Part shown: piece after piece, positions 54,805 to 64,000 of the stretch
Numbering within the stretch: position 1 is the first letter of the stretch
How the letters are laid out: each line of letters begins with the position of its first letter
Program-made: the position numbers and the translations under genes
Notes under the pieces: model-generated
What the model saw: only the letters and a program-made list of their open reading frames with translations
What the model was told of the DNA's origin: nothing
The model's database searches: none
From: Pseudomonadota bacterium
GTDB lineage: Bacteria; Pseudomonadota; Gammaproteobacteria; Burkholderiales; Nitrosomonadaceae
Direction: 5' to 3'
Length of the DNA stretch: 64,000 bases
Assembly: GCA_018240285.1 (NCBI GenBank)
Contig: JAFEGA010000004.1
Coordinates: 62,001-126,000 of the forward strand

Positions 54805-56880
54805 TCACCAAAAGCGCCACTGCGCCCCTGCATACACGCCTCGCGGAATGGTCACGGGCACAAACGGAATAAACTCGGATACGAATTCCCGGTGATGCTG
54901 ACTGAATAAATTCTGACCAACGACGAACAGTTCAATATTTTTTACCGGTCTGTAGGCCAGCTTGGCGTCCATCGTGACATAGCCTGGGATGTTGTAGAAC
55001 CCGATGCCGCTGCGATAGCGCAGCCATAGATTGAGCTGCAATTTTTCCGAGAAATCGTAGTTTGAGCGCACCGATACCTGGTGCTGCGGGGCTGTTTTCT
55101 CTGCTCCCCCTCCGGATGGATCCGATTTTGTCAGTAAATTATTCGAGAAAAAGTCGATGTGAATAAAACTGTAATTGCCTTGCAGCCGCCAGTTATCGCG
55201 TGGCTTCCAATCGACCGATGTTTCAAAACCGTACGTGAGCGCAGATCCTTGGTTGTTGATCGTCAAAGGGAACAGAATTTGTCCGGGTATTAACGGATTG
55301 AACGAAAATGCGCCAGGCGTTGAATCGCGCATTTGACTGTAATCATTCACGAAGCCTGCCAAGTCGATGGAAGCCTGGGGGGAGAATTGATGGCGGTATC
55401 CTAGTTCATAAGCGATCAGTTTTTCCGAATTGTAACTGTGACTGCCGTTTAACAGCGCTGTGATCGGTAACTTCGCTAACGATGAGCCGAAAGCGTTTTG
55501 CACTTGGGGCGTGATGTTGATGATGGCATCGTTTTCAGCACGTGACGGTGTTCTAACCGCGCGCGAAACTGCCATCCACAGTGAATTCTCGTTATTGGGT
55601 GTCCACATCAGGCGCGCGCTGGGTTGAATTTCCCATCCGCTAAAGTCATTGTGTTCGAACCGGCTGCCCACCGTGAACATCAGGCGGTCCGGTATCAGGG
55701 TGATGTCGTCGCGGATGAAAGTAGCGCCTAAATGGTTCGTTTGTTCACGCGGCGTGAGTGCCAACAAGCTGGTGTCGAAAACCTTGTTGTGATACAGCCG
55801 GTAATTGGCACCCACTGTCACTTTGTGACGGTCGGCCAAAGGAAACCGGTATTGCATATCGATATCGAAGCTTTCGGCGTCGAATTTTCCTACCGGCAAT
55901 AATTGCGACTGTGTGCGGTCGTAGTATGCCTGCAACATGAAAGCGGAATGTTCGGAGAACGTCCGGTCCCAGCGGAAGCGGACATTTCCGCCTTCGTTAC
56001 GTCCGCGCATTTGGCCGAGCGGATTCGTTCCTAGATTGAAGGCGTTTTTATCGAGCGTGCTGCCGTCGAAATTGGAGAAATAATCGCCTTGCAGGGTAAA
56101 TTGATCAATGCCGCGGTTATGATCGAAACGGAATCCGCCTCTGGCCGAATGCCATTGGTCGTTTGCATTCTCGCCGGATAACGCTTGCGTTTGCCCGCGG
56201 GTGAATCCTTTTGCATAAACACGGAACGGTGTGTCTTCGTTAAGCATGCCGCCGTAACGCGCACCCACGAAGCCGTGCTCGAAACTGCCGCCACCGGCGG
56301 ACAAGAGCGCACCCTGCGTATCCGCTGCTTTCTTGGTGATGATGTTGATGACGCCGTTGACGGCATTGGCACCCCACACGGAAGCGGCCGGGCCGCGGAT
56401 GACTTCGATACGTTCGATATCTTCCATCAGCGTGTCTTGCTGTTCCCACAGCACGCCGGAGAAGATCGGCAGATAAACGCTGCGCCCGTCCATCAGCACT
56501 TGCAGCTTGTTGGAGTAGAGTCCATCGAAGCCGCGCACGCTGATGGCCCATTTGTCCGTGCCGATGCGCGCGACTTCGACGCCGGGCGCCATACGCAAGG
56601 CTTCCGGTATGCTGGTTGCGCCCGAGCGGCGGATATCGTCCTGGGTGATGACGAAAATGGCGGAGGGGACTTCCGACAGTTTTTGCGAGTGCCTTGCCGC
56701 CGAAGTAACTTCGACTTTCATCAATTCTTCGATGCTCAGATCGAGGAACTGATTCTCAACCGGCTTTTTTCCCAGCACTGTTTTGTTCTCCGCCGCTACA
56801 ATATTGGCCAGACAGCAGAAAACAATGAAAGTCGACAACCTTAGCTTGAATGATATTGCCGGATTACACATCAAGATCAC
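54805..56880 (-). CDS. TonB-dependent outer-membrane receptor, copy 2
   Basis: The 691-residue receptor has a hydrophobic export signal, LSIEELMKVEVTSAARHSQK, then the plug (FVITQDDIRRSGATSIPEAL, RIEVIRGPAASVWGANAVNG) and a barrel closing YAGAQWRFW. Its plug and many barrel strands are nearly the same as in copy 1 (for example FVGARYGG-(K/M)-LNEDTPFRVY). Divergence is concentrated in loops, suggesting a tandem duplication followed by ligand divergence. It lies 301 bp downstream of the diguanylate-cyclase genes on the same strand. Confidence 0.94.
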   Translation of the reverse strand: MILMCNPAISFKLRLSTFIVFCCLANIVAAENKTVLGKKPVENQFLDLSIEELMKVEVTSAARHSQKLSEVPSAIFVITQDDIRRSGATSIPEALRMAPGVEVARIGTDKWAISVRGFDGLYSNKLQVLMDGRSVYLPIFSGVLWEQQDTLMEDIERIEVIRGPAASVWGANAVNGVINIITKKAADTQGALLSAGGGSFEHGFVGARYGGMLNEDTPFRVYAKGFTRGQTQALSGENANDQWHSARGGFRFDHNRGIDQFTLQGDYFSNFDGSTLDKNAFNLGTNPLGQMRGRNEGGNVRFRWDRTFSEHSAFMLQAYYDRTQSQLLPVGKFDAESFDIDMQYRFPLADRHKVTVGANYRLYHNKVFDTSLLALTPREQTNHLGATFIRDDITLIPDRLMFTVGSRFEHNDFSGWEIQPSARLMWTPNNENSLWMAVSRAVRTPSRAENDAIINITPQVQNAFGSSLAKLPITALLNGSHSYNSEKLIAYELGYRHQFSPQASIDLAGFVNDYSQMRDSTPGAFSFNPLIPGQILFPLTINNQGSALTYGFETSVDWKPRDNWRLQGNYSFIHIDFFSNNLLTKSDPSGGGAEKTAPQHQVSVRSNYDFSEKLQLNLWLRYRSGIGFYNIPGYVTMDAKLAYRPVKNIELFVVGQNLFSQHHREFVSEFIPFVPVTIPRGVYAGAQWRFW

Positions 56881-57181
56881 GAGTGGTTAATTTCCAATGA
56901 GCGCTGTTATGTGGGGGCGCCGCTATGAGCAAACAGTATTTTTGTCAGAAACTGGCATGATATCTTGTCAGGTAAATCTTCAAGCCGTTAATTGCAGCAA
57001 ATTCAGGTTCGTTTTTCAAAAATTGCAAAGCTGCCGGGTTAGGAAAACGCTGAGAAAGTCAGCGAGTGACGGTCCAGTAAATCGAAATCAGGTGCAAAAG
57101 GGCAGTTTACCAATGGACAATGAGCACTTTTCACTGATGTCAACGCGACATGACCGAACACAGCTGTTTTTCGCAGCTTCT
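56881..57181. other. 301-bp spacer between signalling and receptor genes
   Basis: No convincing gene is present. The region lies upstream of the copy-2 receptor on the minus strand and could carry an internal promoter, though no site was recognised. A long plus-strand frame here runs into the coding sequence of the GGDEF gene and is taken as chance. Confidence 0.45.
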
Positions 57182-59125
57182 TCAGGTTTTAACCGGCGGT
57201 TTTTCGATGATCGAAGATGCAGCCAAAAGCCGGTTTTTGAATGTCAGAAAAGCCCGGTTTCTTCCGGCATTCTTGGCGGCATAAAGCGCTTTGTCAGCCG
57301 CGTTGACCAGGTGATCCTCGCTTTTCATACCGGGTTCTTTCAATGCCACACCGATGCTGATGGTGATTTGGATGTGGTTCTCGCCGATATTGATTTGTTG
57401 CTGGCTGATTTGCTGCCGCAACCTTTCGGCAAAAAGGATGATCGATTTGGCATCCGAATTTCCCAGCTGGCAAACGACTAGAAATTCCTCTCCGCCCATG
57501 CGGCAGAAAGTATCGCCTTTACGCGCCGTTCTGCGGATGATTGCGGATATTTCCTTCAGCACTTTATCGCCGACTGCATGGCCGTAGGTGTCGTTGATCA
57601 CCTTGAAATGATCGATGTCGAGAAGCATGACCGCCATCAACTGCCCCGACCGGTTGGCGACGCTCCAGGTTTCCGCCAGCGTTTCCATGCCTGAGCGCCG
57701 GTTCGGCAATTCAGTCAGCATATCGGTCAAAGCATAGTATTCCAGCTTGCGATTGGTGACCGCCAGTTCGGCGGCAAACCGTTTGAGTTGCTCGCGGTCG
57801 CGCTCCCAGGATTCCTGCAATTGCCGGTAATGCCAGGCTGCCCGCAAGCGGGCGCGGAAGGCGCGGATATTGATCGGTTTGGTGATGTAATCGTCAACGC
57901 CCGCATCGAATGCTTTGATCACTTCTTCTTCATCTTCTATGCTGGTCAGCATGATGACGTACAAATTTTGCCCCCACTCGGTCGTGCGCAGGGATTTGGT
58001 TAACTCAAGACCGTTCATGACCGGCATCATCCAATCGGTGATGACGATATGCGGTAAAACTTCCATCGCCAGCGCCAGAGCTTGTTGACCGTCGCTGGTG
58101 GTGAAGACGGTGTGACCGAGCACGTTGGAAAGCAATTCCTTGGTCAGAATCAGGCTCGACGGATCATCTTCCACCAGCAGGATGCGCAGTGAAGCAGCGT
58201 TCGTGGCATTTTCCGGGCGCGGTGCGGAAGCGTTCATCATTTTTTCGAACGAATGGGGAAAGTCCATGACCGGAATCTTGAGTATTTCTCCCCAAGCGTG
58301 CCATTCTTGGATGATTTGGTCGATGAAAGCGCCGAATGTTTCGGTATCCAAGCCAATTTTCCCGCCCAGCAATATCAACTGAGAGATATGCTGATTGCGT
58401 TCGCATTCTTCGGTTAAAGCGAAGTCGGCGATTTGTTTGGCCAAATAGAGCAGATGCACAATTTGATAAGGGCGTGAACCTTCGGAAAAGCCGGATTCGC
58501 CGGGGGTTTCATGATAGTAGATCGATTCAACGAAAATGGTGGGGAAGCCAAAGTTGATCAGCATGGCGGCCGTCAGTTCGTTATGATCGGTTTGTAAGTA
58601 CTGTTGTTCCAGTTGATTCAACGTAACGTCCGGCGATTGTTTTTGCAGCAACTCGGAATACTTCTCCGGGTAAATCGAGGCTAATGCCAAGCAGCCGATC
58701 CGCATCATCAAACCACAGGCAAATAACTCATCGGGGGCGCTTACACGCGTCACTTTACCTAACTCCTGCATGGCGATCGCCATTAGCAGCGAGTGCGACC
58801 AGAACTGCTGGTAGTCGAATCCTTTGCTGGAGCTTTGCTGATACTGATCGATCAATGAGAAACCCATGGCCAGTTGCTTGACAGCCGTCAGACCGACACG
58901 GGATACCGCATCGGAAATCGACGAGACAGCGCGCGAGGTTTGTTTGGTGGCATTGGCGCGTTGAATCAAGCGGCCCGAGAGCGCCGGGTCGGTCTGGATC
59001 AGTTTGGCGATTTCGGCGATGGTGACATCTTCCTGGCGGCAGGCTTCCAGCAGCGCAAGCGCTACGCCTTTAGGGCTGGGCAAAGAAGCGCTGATATTTA
59101 ATTGATTGATGTCAGCTACTTTCAT
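57182..59125 (-). CDS. HDOD-REC-GGDEF response regulator (diguanylate cyclase)
   Basis: ATG 59125 has CGGAG upstream and overlaps the previous gene by 14 bases; the product is 647 aa. Domains in order: an HDOD domain (about 10-215; KLIQTDPALSGRLIQRANAT and later MLINFGFPTIFVESIYYHE), a receiver with ILLVEDDPSSLIL and phospho-Asp in VITDWMMPVMNG, and a GGDEF domain (YALTDMLTELPNRRSGMETL, LLDIDHFKVINDTYGHAVGD) whose active site reads MGGEEF near residue 543. The intact GGEEF predicts c-di-GMP synthesis controlled by phosphorylation. The upstream hybrid kinase is the likely phosphodonor. Confidence 0.93.
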   Translation of the reverse strand: MKVADINQLNISASLPSPKGVALALLEACRQEDVTIAEIAKLIQTDPALSGRLIQRANATKQTSRAVSSISDAVSRVGLTAVKQLAMGFSLIDQYQQSSSKGFDYQQFWSHSLLMAIAMQELGKVTRVSAPDELFACGLMMRIGCLALASIYPEKYSELLQKQSPDVTLNQLEQQYLQTDHNELTAAMLINFGFPTIFVESIYYHETPGESGFSEGSRPYQIVHLLYLAKQIADFALTEECERNQHISQLILLGGKIGLDTETFGAFIDQIIQEWHAWGEILKIPVMDFPHSFEKMMNASAPRPENATNAASLRILLVEDDPSSLILTKELLSNVLGHTVFTTSDGQQALALAMEVLPHIVITDWMMPVMNGLELTKSLRTTEWGQNLYVIMLTSIEDEEEVIKAFDAGVDDYITKPINIRAFRARLRAAWHYRQLQESWERDREQLKRFAAELAVTNRKLEYYALTDMLTELPNRRSGMETLAETWSVANRSGQLMAVMLLDIDHFKVINDTYGHAVGDKVLKEISAIIRRTARKGDTFCRMGGEEFLVVCQLGNSDAKSIILFAERLRQQISQQQINIGENHIQITISIGVALKEPGMKSEDHLVNAADKALYAAKNAGRNRAFLTFKNRLLAASSIIEKPPVKT

Positions 59126-61232
59126 GATTGACTCCGGGAGGCTTGAGTGCCTGAATGGACCACTGTTTGTCGGTGAGCGCAAGCATTTCTTGTATCGTGA
59201 CCGGTTCGCTGAAATAGTAACCCTGCAAGGTTTCGCAGCCGAAATATTTCAGAATCTGAGCTTGATGTAATGATTCGATGCCTTCAGCGGTAACGGAAAA
59301 ACCAAGGTTTTTCGCTAAGGAAATAATAGCGCGGACAATCGCGAGATTTTCTTTATTATCTTGCAGGCCGCGCACGAAGCTCTGATCCACCTTGATGTGA
59401 TTGATGGGTAATCGTTTGAGATAATTCATCGACGAATAGCCTGTGCCGAAATCGTCCAAGGCGATTTGGATATGATGCTCACGCAACGCCAGTAGCGTGG
59501 TTAACGTATTTTCACTGTGTTCCATCAAAGCGCCTTCGGTAATTTCCAGCACCAGCTTATCGGGCGGAAAACCGGTTTCACTCAGGACATCGAGCACATT
59601 CTGAACGAAGTCGGGATTTTTGATTTGCAACGGCGAAAGATTGACGGCAACTTGTAAAGATTGGCCATTTTGGTGCCACCGCGCGGCTTCGGTGCAGGCC
59701 GTTCGCAGCACCCATTCCCCGATCGGAATGATGAGACCGTTTTCTTCCGCCAGCGGGATAAAATCAGCCGGGGCAATCAGCCCTTGTTTGGGATGCTGCC
59801 AGCGGATAAGCGCTTCCGCCGATAGAAAGCTTTCTTTGATAACATCCAGCTGCGGCTGGTACATGAGGTAAAATTCATTTTGCTGCAAGGCATTGCGCAA
59901 ATCGTTTTCCAGGTGCATGCGCTTTTCGGCTTGCGATGTCAGATTTATGTTATAGAACTGGCAATTATCCCGGCCCTCGTTTTTAGCGTGATACATGGCG
60001 GTATCCGCATGCTTGAGCAAAGTTTCCGCGTCCGCGCCGTCATCCGGATAAAGGGCGATGCCGATACTTGCAGTCAGAACCACATCGCGGCTTTCAAGAT
60101 GAAAAGGACGGCGCATGGTTTCGCGGATCCGGTGCGCCAGAATCAATGCATCTTCCGCACGGGAGAGATTAGGGATGACGACGGTGAATTCGTCACCGCC
60201 GAGCCGAGCCAATTTGACCTCCGACTGATCCGCATTGCTCCGGGAGACGAAATCGGAAGGGCGCGTGCTGCTCTGCAACCGTTCTGCCGCCCATTGCAGC
60301 ACGATATCTCCGGTATTGTGCCCCATGGTGTCGTTGATGCTTTTAAATCCGTCCAGATCCAGAAAAAGCACCGCCAATTTATTGCCGGTATATCGGGCGC
60401 GCTTGATTTCACCTTCCAGACGTTCCATGAAGGATTGGCGATTAGGCAATCCGGTCAGATTGTCGAAATAAGCGAGGTGAAAAATCTTGCTTTCGGAGTC
60501 CTTGCGTTCCGTAATATCCCGGACCAAGCATAATGTTTCCTGCGGATCGATAACGACGATGCGGTTTTCGTAGTATCTGGTTTTTTCACCGGCCAGTTTG
60601 AGCGGATACTCGAAAAGCTCCACCGTGCCGTGATTGCGCGCCCGATCGGCTGCGCCTTGATAAAGGTTGACGATTTCTTCCGGCAAGCTCCGGCTCAATG
60701 TGTTTTCCGCGCCGGTGATCAGCCAGGGGGTGTTATCCGGATGGCTGCAAATATCGATAACCATGCCTTTATCGCTCAAAATAAACATTGTGTCCGGGAT
60801 AGCGCTGAAAATCGCTTTGCTGTGTGCGTTGGCAATCTTAAGCGCCAGCATGTTCAGATAACCGCGCCGTAAATACAAGATGCGGTAAGCGATCAAATTC
60901 CAGTTAATGGGTTTTGCGATAAAGTCAGTTGCGCCGGCTTCGAAGGCATGATTGATCGACTGCATATCATCCATGCCGGTTACCATCATGATGGGCAATT
61001 CGTCGCCGATTTTTTCCCGTAAGTACGAGCAAACCTGGTAACCGTTCATGCCAGGCATTTCAACGTCCAGCATGACCATATCCGCAGGGGCCTTCTCAAA
61101 CAAGCGAACAGCTTCCGCACCATCGCACGCTACGGTGACATCGAAGCCGGCTTTCTCCAAAGCGGCTTGCATGAGTAACCTGACCGTCGCATCATCGTCG
61201 GCCAGTAAAATTCTAAAAGATTCTATTGTCAC
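59112..61232 (-). CDS. REC-PAS-GGDEF-EAL response regulator
   Basis: The 706-residue protein has a receiver ([13 protein letters not shown], Asp56 in [21 protein letters not shown]) and a PAS-like segment ([20 protein letters not shown] to [13 protein letters not shown]). A GGDEF domain ([28 protein letters not shown]) and an EAL domain ([51 protein letters not shown]) follow. Both catalytic signatures are intact, so it may make or degrade c-di-GMP according to conditions. It overlaps its neighbours by four and 14 bases, so the three signalling genes form an operon. Confidence 0.94.
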   Translation of the reverse strand: MTIESFRILLADDDATVRLLMQAALEKAGFDVTVACDGAEAVRLFEKAPADMVMLDVEMPGMNGYQVCSYLREKIGDELPIMMVTGMDDMQSINHAFEAGATDFIAKPINWNLIAYRILYLRRGYLNMLALKIANAHSKAIFSAIPDTMFILSDKGMVIDICSHPDNTPWLITGAENTLSRSLPEEIVNLYQGAADRARNHGTVELFEYPLKLAGEKTRYYENRIVVIDPQETLCLVRDITERKDSESKIFHLAYFDNLTGLPNRQSFMERLEGEIKRARYTGNKLAVLFLDLDGFKSINDTMGHNTGDIVLQWAAERLQSSTRPSDFVSRSNADQSEVKLARLGGDEFTVVIPNLSRAEDALILAHRIRETMRRPFHLESRDVVLTASIGIALYPDDGADAETLLKHADTAMYHAKNEGRDNCQFYNINLTSQAEKRMHLENDLRNALQQNEFYLMYQPQLDVIKESFLSAEALIRWQHPKQGLIAPADFIPLAEENGLIIPIGEWVLRTACTEAARWHQNGQSLQVAVNLSPLQIKNPDFVQNVLDVLSETGFPPDKLVLEITEGALMEHSENTLTTLLALREHHIQIALDDFGTGYSSMNYLKRLPINHIKVDQSFVRGLQDNKENLAIVRAIISLAKNLGFSVTAEGIESLHQAQILKYFGCETLQGYYFSEPVTIQEMLALTDKQWSIQALKPPGVNHESS

Positions 61233-63991
61233 GATGGGTTGAGTATTTTTTCAATCTCGGCGACGACACTTTGGTATTGCTGCTGCATGTCTGCTTGCAG
61301 GGATTTGGCATGGGCGAATTCTCCTGAGCGTCCATCCGCTTCCAGTTGTTTGAAAATGGCGGATAGGCTTTCGGCTCCGATGTTTCCGGAGCTGGATTTT
61401 AATGCGTGCGCTGTTTGACGCAAGCCATCGGCATCATTATTGACGATGGCTTGCTCGAGCTGATGTACATTAGTTTCAGCCGACTCGAGAAATGCTTGCA
61501 GGATTTTATGCAGCAAACCATCTCCACCGGATGAGTCAAGCTCGCGAATTTGATTAAGCCGTGTCGGATTGAGTGCGGGCATAGCGTTAAGTTCTGGTTT
61601 TATAGCAACAGTTTCCGATTTTACCGCATTCAGCCGGCTACTTTTTTCTTTCGATAACCAATTCATGATTTTTTGTTGCAATTGATCAATCGAATACGGT
61701 TTGGACAGGAAGTCGTTCATTCCGGCGTTTAAGCAATGGTTACGGTCGTCTTCGGTTGCATTCGCGGTGAGCGCGATGATCGGGATATCGCTGAATTGCT
61801 TGCGGATTTGCGCTGTCGCTTCAAAACCGTCCATCACCGGCATTTGACAGTCCATTAAAATGATATCGTATCGATTGTTGTAAGCGAGTTCTACAGCATG
61901 TTTGCCATCGTTGGCAATGGCCGTTTCCATCCCGAGCCGGGCCAGCATTGCTTTGGCTACTTCCTGATTGACCGGATTGTCTTCTGCAACCAGAATTTTA
62001 CCGCTGATGACGGCTGGCGGCTGGGACGGCAGGTCTTCCGCGGGCGCTGATTCCATGGCGGAACCGGCAAGATCGCGCCCCATGACTTCGTGGATGATTT
62101 CAAAAAGTTCTTTTTGCCGGATGGGTTTGTTGACGCAGCGCAGAATACCGGAGCTTTCCCTTTCCAGTTGATTCGCATCGCCATGGGTTGAAGTCAGCAT
62201 CATCATACGGGTTTTGCGCATGCCGGGGTGTGCATGGATTTTGTCCGCCAGCTCCAATCCGTTCATTTTAGGCATATGCATATCGAGTATGGCCAAGTGA
62301 AAGGGTTGATTGTTATCTAAGGATTGCGTCATCAGCATCAGTGCCTTTTCGGCACTATCGGCACATACAGCGTTAATTTTTTGATTCTGCAGTTGAATTC
62401 TAAGAATATCCCGGTTTGTCTGGTTGTCATCGACAATTAATACCCTGATACCCGCTAAATCAGCCATATTGGGGGCGTTACTGTATTCCAGCTTCGATTT
62501 TTCCAGGTGCAAGTGAATCCAAAACTTGGAACCTTGCCCTGGCGAGCTGTCGATATGAATGCTGCCTCCCATCAATTCCAATAATCGTTTGCAAATGGTA
62601 AGTCCAAGCCCGGTGCCGCCGTATTGGCGGGTTGTGGAGCCGTCTGCTTGGGAAAAATGCTGAAAAATCTTTTCGTGGTATTCCGCTGGGATACCAATGC
62701 CGGTATCTTCCACACAGATGCTGATACCGGCTATGGTTTCGGATTCATCGGTCAGTTTTGTACGGATCACCACCTCGCCTTCCGCTGTGAATTTAATGGC
62801 GTTGTTGAGCAGATTGGCGATGACTTGGCGTAAACGGAAAGAATCTCCGCGCACCATGAAAGCGATATTGGGAGGAGAAAATTGTGCCGCCAGTTCCAGT
62901 CCTTTTTTATCGGCAGGCTGTGCGAACATAACCAGTGTATCTTCGATCATTTTGACCAAGTCGAAATCGATAATCTCCAACTCCATGTGATCCGATTCGA
63001 TTTTGGAAAAATCAAGAATGTCATTGATGATACCTAGGAGGTGCTGCCCGGAACTCTGAACGGTTTCCGCAAAACGGCGTTGATCCTTATCCAAATGCGT
63101 ATCCAGCAGTAATTCGGTCATGCCCAGAATGCCGTTCATCGGTGTGCGGATCTCGTGGCTCATTGTGGCCAGAAATTCACTTTTGGCTTTGCTCGCAGCT
63201 TCAGCGGATTCTTTAGCGAGTACCAGTTCGGTTGTTCTCTTTGTAACTTCGTCTTCGAGGTGATCAAGATGGTTTGCCAGCTTTACATCGCGTTCTTGAA
63301 TCATCTCGAGCATGCTGTTGAATCCCCTCGATAAGGTGTTTAATTCTGCGATGGTTCCCGGCTCCAATCGCGTTGTGTAATCCGCTTTGCTGGTAACGTG
63401 TTCCATGACAGAGGAGAGATCTTTGAGCGGATCCAGCACAGAGCGATTCAGCCGTTGCAGCATCAAGTTGGCGATGAATAAAGCAATGATGGCTGCGGCG
63501 ATGGTGATGACAACATACCAAAGAATCTGCCAATACAGTGGAGATAAGGTGATTTCCAGATAAAGACCGCCCAGAAGCTGGTCATTGAAGTAAATGGGCT
63601 GCGTAATGGTTAAAGAATGAATATCCGAGGTATAGTTTTCAGTCAGCGCAGGTAGGGTTTCTGGAAGTGGTTTGTTTTCAACCGAGTACTGTACGAATTG
63701 TTTTTTTTCTTCATTGTAGATAACCGCAGCTTGCACTTCCGGAGTATTGTTGAGCGAATGTAGCAGTGTTTCGGCAGTGCTTTTATCCTGGAACATCAAG
63801 GTGGCTACCGCATTTTCCGCGAGTAATTTCGCAGTTGATTGACTGGTTTGCAATAAAGAAAAGAAACTGATGAAGAAGCTGCTTAAAATGACCAAAATTG
63901 CAACCAGCAGCATCGCCGTGCCTTGCGTGGCAAAGCTGATTTGCTGCAATTTGGCGCGCAATGTTACGGCGGCCGATGTTGAACTCTTCAT
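61229..63991 (-). CDS. Hybrid histidine kinase with CHASE8-like sensor, HAMP, two receivers and Hpt
   Basis: The 920-residue kinase has a transmembrane helix ([17 protein letters not shown]), a periplasmic domain of about 105 residues ([54 protein letters not shown]) of the CHASE8 type found in YfiN, and a second helix. A HAMP domain and a HisKA H-box [14 protein letters not shown] (His279) follow. The HATPase has EDTGIGIP and [11 protein letters not shown]. Two receivers ([12 protein letters not shown]...[21 protein letters not shown]...DCQMPVMDG) and a C-terminal Hpt ([14 protein letters not shown]) end the protein, as in BarA-type kinases. The start ATG lies nine bases from the window edge, so an upstream start cannot be excluded. 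Confidence 0.93.
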   Translation of the reverse strand: MKSSTSAAVTLRAKLQQISFATQGTAMLLVAILVILSSFFISFFSLLQTSQSTAKLLAENAVATLMFQDKSTAETLLHSLNNTPEVQAAVIYNEEKKQFVQYSVENKPLPETLPALTENYTSDIHSLTITQPIYFNDQLLGGLYLEITLSPLYWQILWYVVITIAAAIIALFIANLMLQRLNRSVLDPLKDLSSVMEHVTSKADYTTRLEPGTIAELNTLSRGFNSMLEMIQERDVKLANHLDHLEDEVTKRTTELVLAKESAEAASKAKSEFLATMSHEIRTPMNGILGMTELLLDTHLDKDQRRFAETVQSSGQHLLGIINDILDFSKIESDHMELEIIDFDLVKMIEDTLVMFAQPADKKGLELAAQFSPPNIAFMVRGDSFRLRQVIANLLNNAIKFTAEGEVVIRTKLTDESETIAGISICVEDTGIGIPAEYHEKIFQHFSQADGSTTRQYGGTGLGLTICKRLLELMGGSIHIDSSPGQGSKFWIHLHLEKSKLEYSNAPNMADLAGIRVLIVDDNQTNRDILRIQLQNQKINAVCADSAEKALMLMTQSLDNNQPFHLAILDMHMPKMNGLELADKIHAHPGMRKTRMMMLTSTHGDANQLERESSGILRCVNKPIRQKELFEIIHEVMGRDLAGSAMESAPAEDLPSQPPAVISGKILVAEDNPVNQEVAKAMLARLGMETAIANDGKHAVELAYNNRYDIILMDCQMPVMDGFEATAQIRKQFSDIPIIALTANATEDDRNHCLNAGMNDFLSKPYSIDQLQQKIMNWLSKEKSSRLNAVKSETVAIKPELNAMPALNPTRLNQIRELDSSGGDGLLHKILQAFLESAETNVHQLEQAIVNNDADGLRQTAHALKSSSGNIGAESLSAIFKQLEADGRSGEFAHAKSLQADMQQQYQSVVAEIEKILNPS

Positions 63992-64000
63992 TATTGGTAT

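Noticed and set aside
56897..57481. 194-codon plus-strand frame in the spacer after the copy-2 receptor
   Set aside because: Its right half is antisense to the GGDEF domain and the left half has no protein character.

Overview
This window looks like chromosomal DNA of a betaproteobacterium close to Nitrosomonas/Nitrosospira (ammonia oxidisers). That is inferred from the style of the proteins (PpsA/PpsR, the ispA-dxs-folE2 order, lptFG, murJ), the moderate GC content and the intergenic repeats. No ammonia-oxidation gene, rRNA, tRNA, CRISPR array or intact insertion sequence is visible, so the genus is not proven.

Layout. 1-7143: the 3' part of a ChpA/PilL-like hybrid CheA kinase, a peptidoglycan-binding lysin-like protein, and PEP synthase with its regulatory kinase/phosphatase (ppsA-ppsR). 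7144-10990: an AT-rich accessory stretch on the minus strand with a 45-codon mini-gene, a coiled-coil lipoprotein, a surface-adhesin-E-like protein and an unknown membrane protein. 11033-18900: mutL, a 130-bp palindromic MITE-like repeat, a GH19 lysin overlapping a secreted partner, a decayed HD-GYP/EAL gene, an exbB-exbD-tonB-like operon, another adhesin-E-like gene with a broken partial copy of itself nearby, a DUF488 protein and a CoiA-like nuclease. 18945-28301 (all minus): yaeQ, a DUF2959 lipoprotein, and a lipid-metabolism run made of a TAM41-like cytidylyltransferase, a diacylglycerol-kinase-like protein, a CDP-alcohol phosphatidyltransferase, lptG, lptF, a MobA-like nucleotidyltransferase and an acetyltransferase-like protein. 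28744-33910 (plus): xseB-ispA-dxs-folE2 and an ADP-ribosylglycohydrolase-like protein. 33907-42889 (minus): an aromatic-alcohol oxidation cluster with a 4-cresol/vanillyl-alcohol dehydrogenase-type flavoprotein, a c-type cytochrome, aryl-alcohol and aldehyde dehydrogenases, a LigB-type dioxygenase, WrbA, a methyltransferase, an SRPBCC protein and an unknown Tat-exported protein. 43246-51282: murJ, a membrane protein, a bufferin/HvfA-type RiPP locus (precursor with five EGKCG motifs, DUF692 and DUF2063 partners), a soluble histidine kinase/TPR response regulator pair and a secreted protein.

51441-63991 (all minus) is a signalling locus: a CHASE8-like hybrid histidine kinase, a REC-GGDEF-EAL protein, an HDOD-REC-GGDEF protein, and then a tandemly duplicated TonB-dependent receptor plus YfiR-like periplasmic protein. 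By analogy with the YfiBNR system, the outer-membrane receptor and YfiR proteins may gate the CHASE8 kinase and set c-di-GMP output.

The strongest candidates for under-described biology are the duplicated receptor/YfiR/c-di-GMP locus, the EGKCG RiPP operon, the lipid operon built around a bacterial TAM41-like enzyme, and the aromatic oxidation cluster with its unknown Tat protein. Function calls are made from reading the translated sequence; no database search was run.
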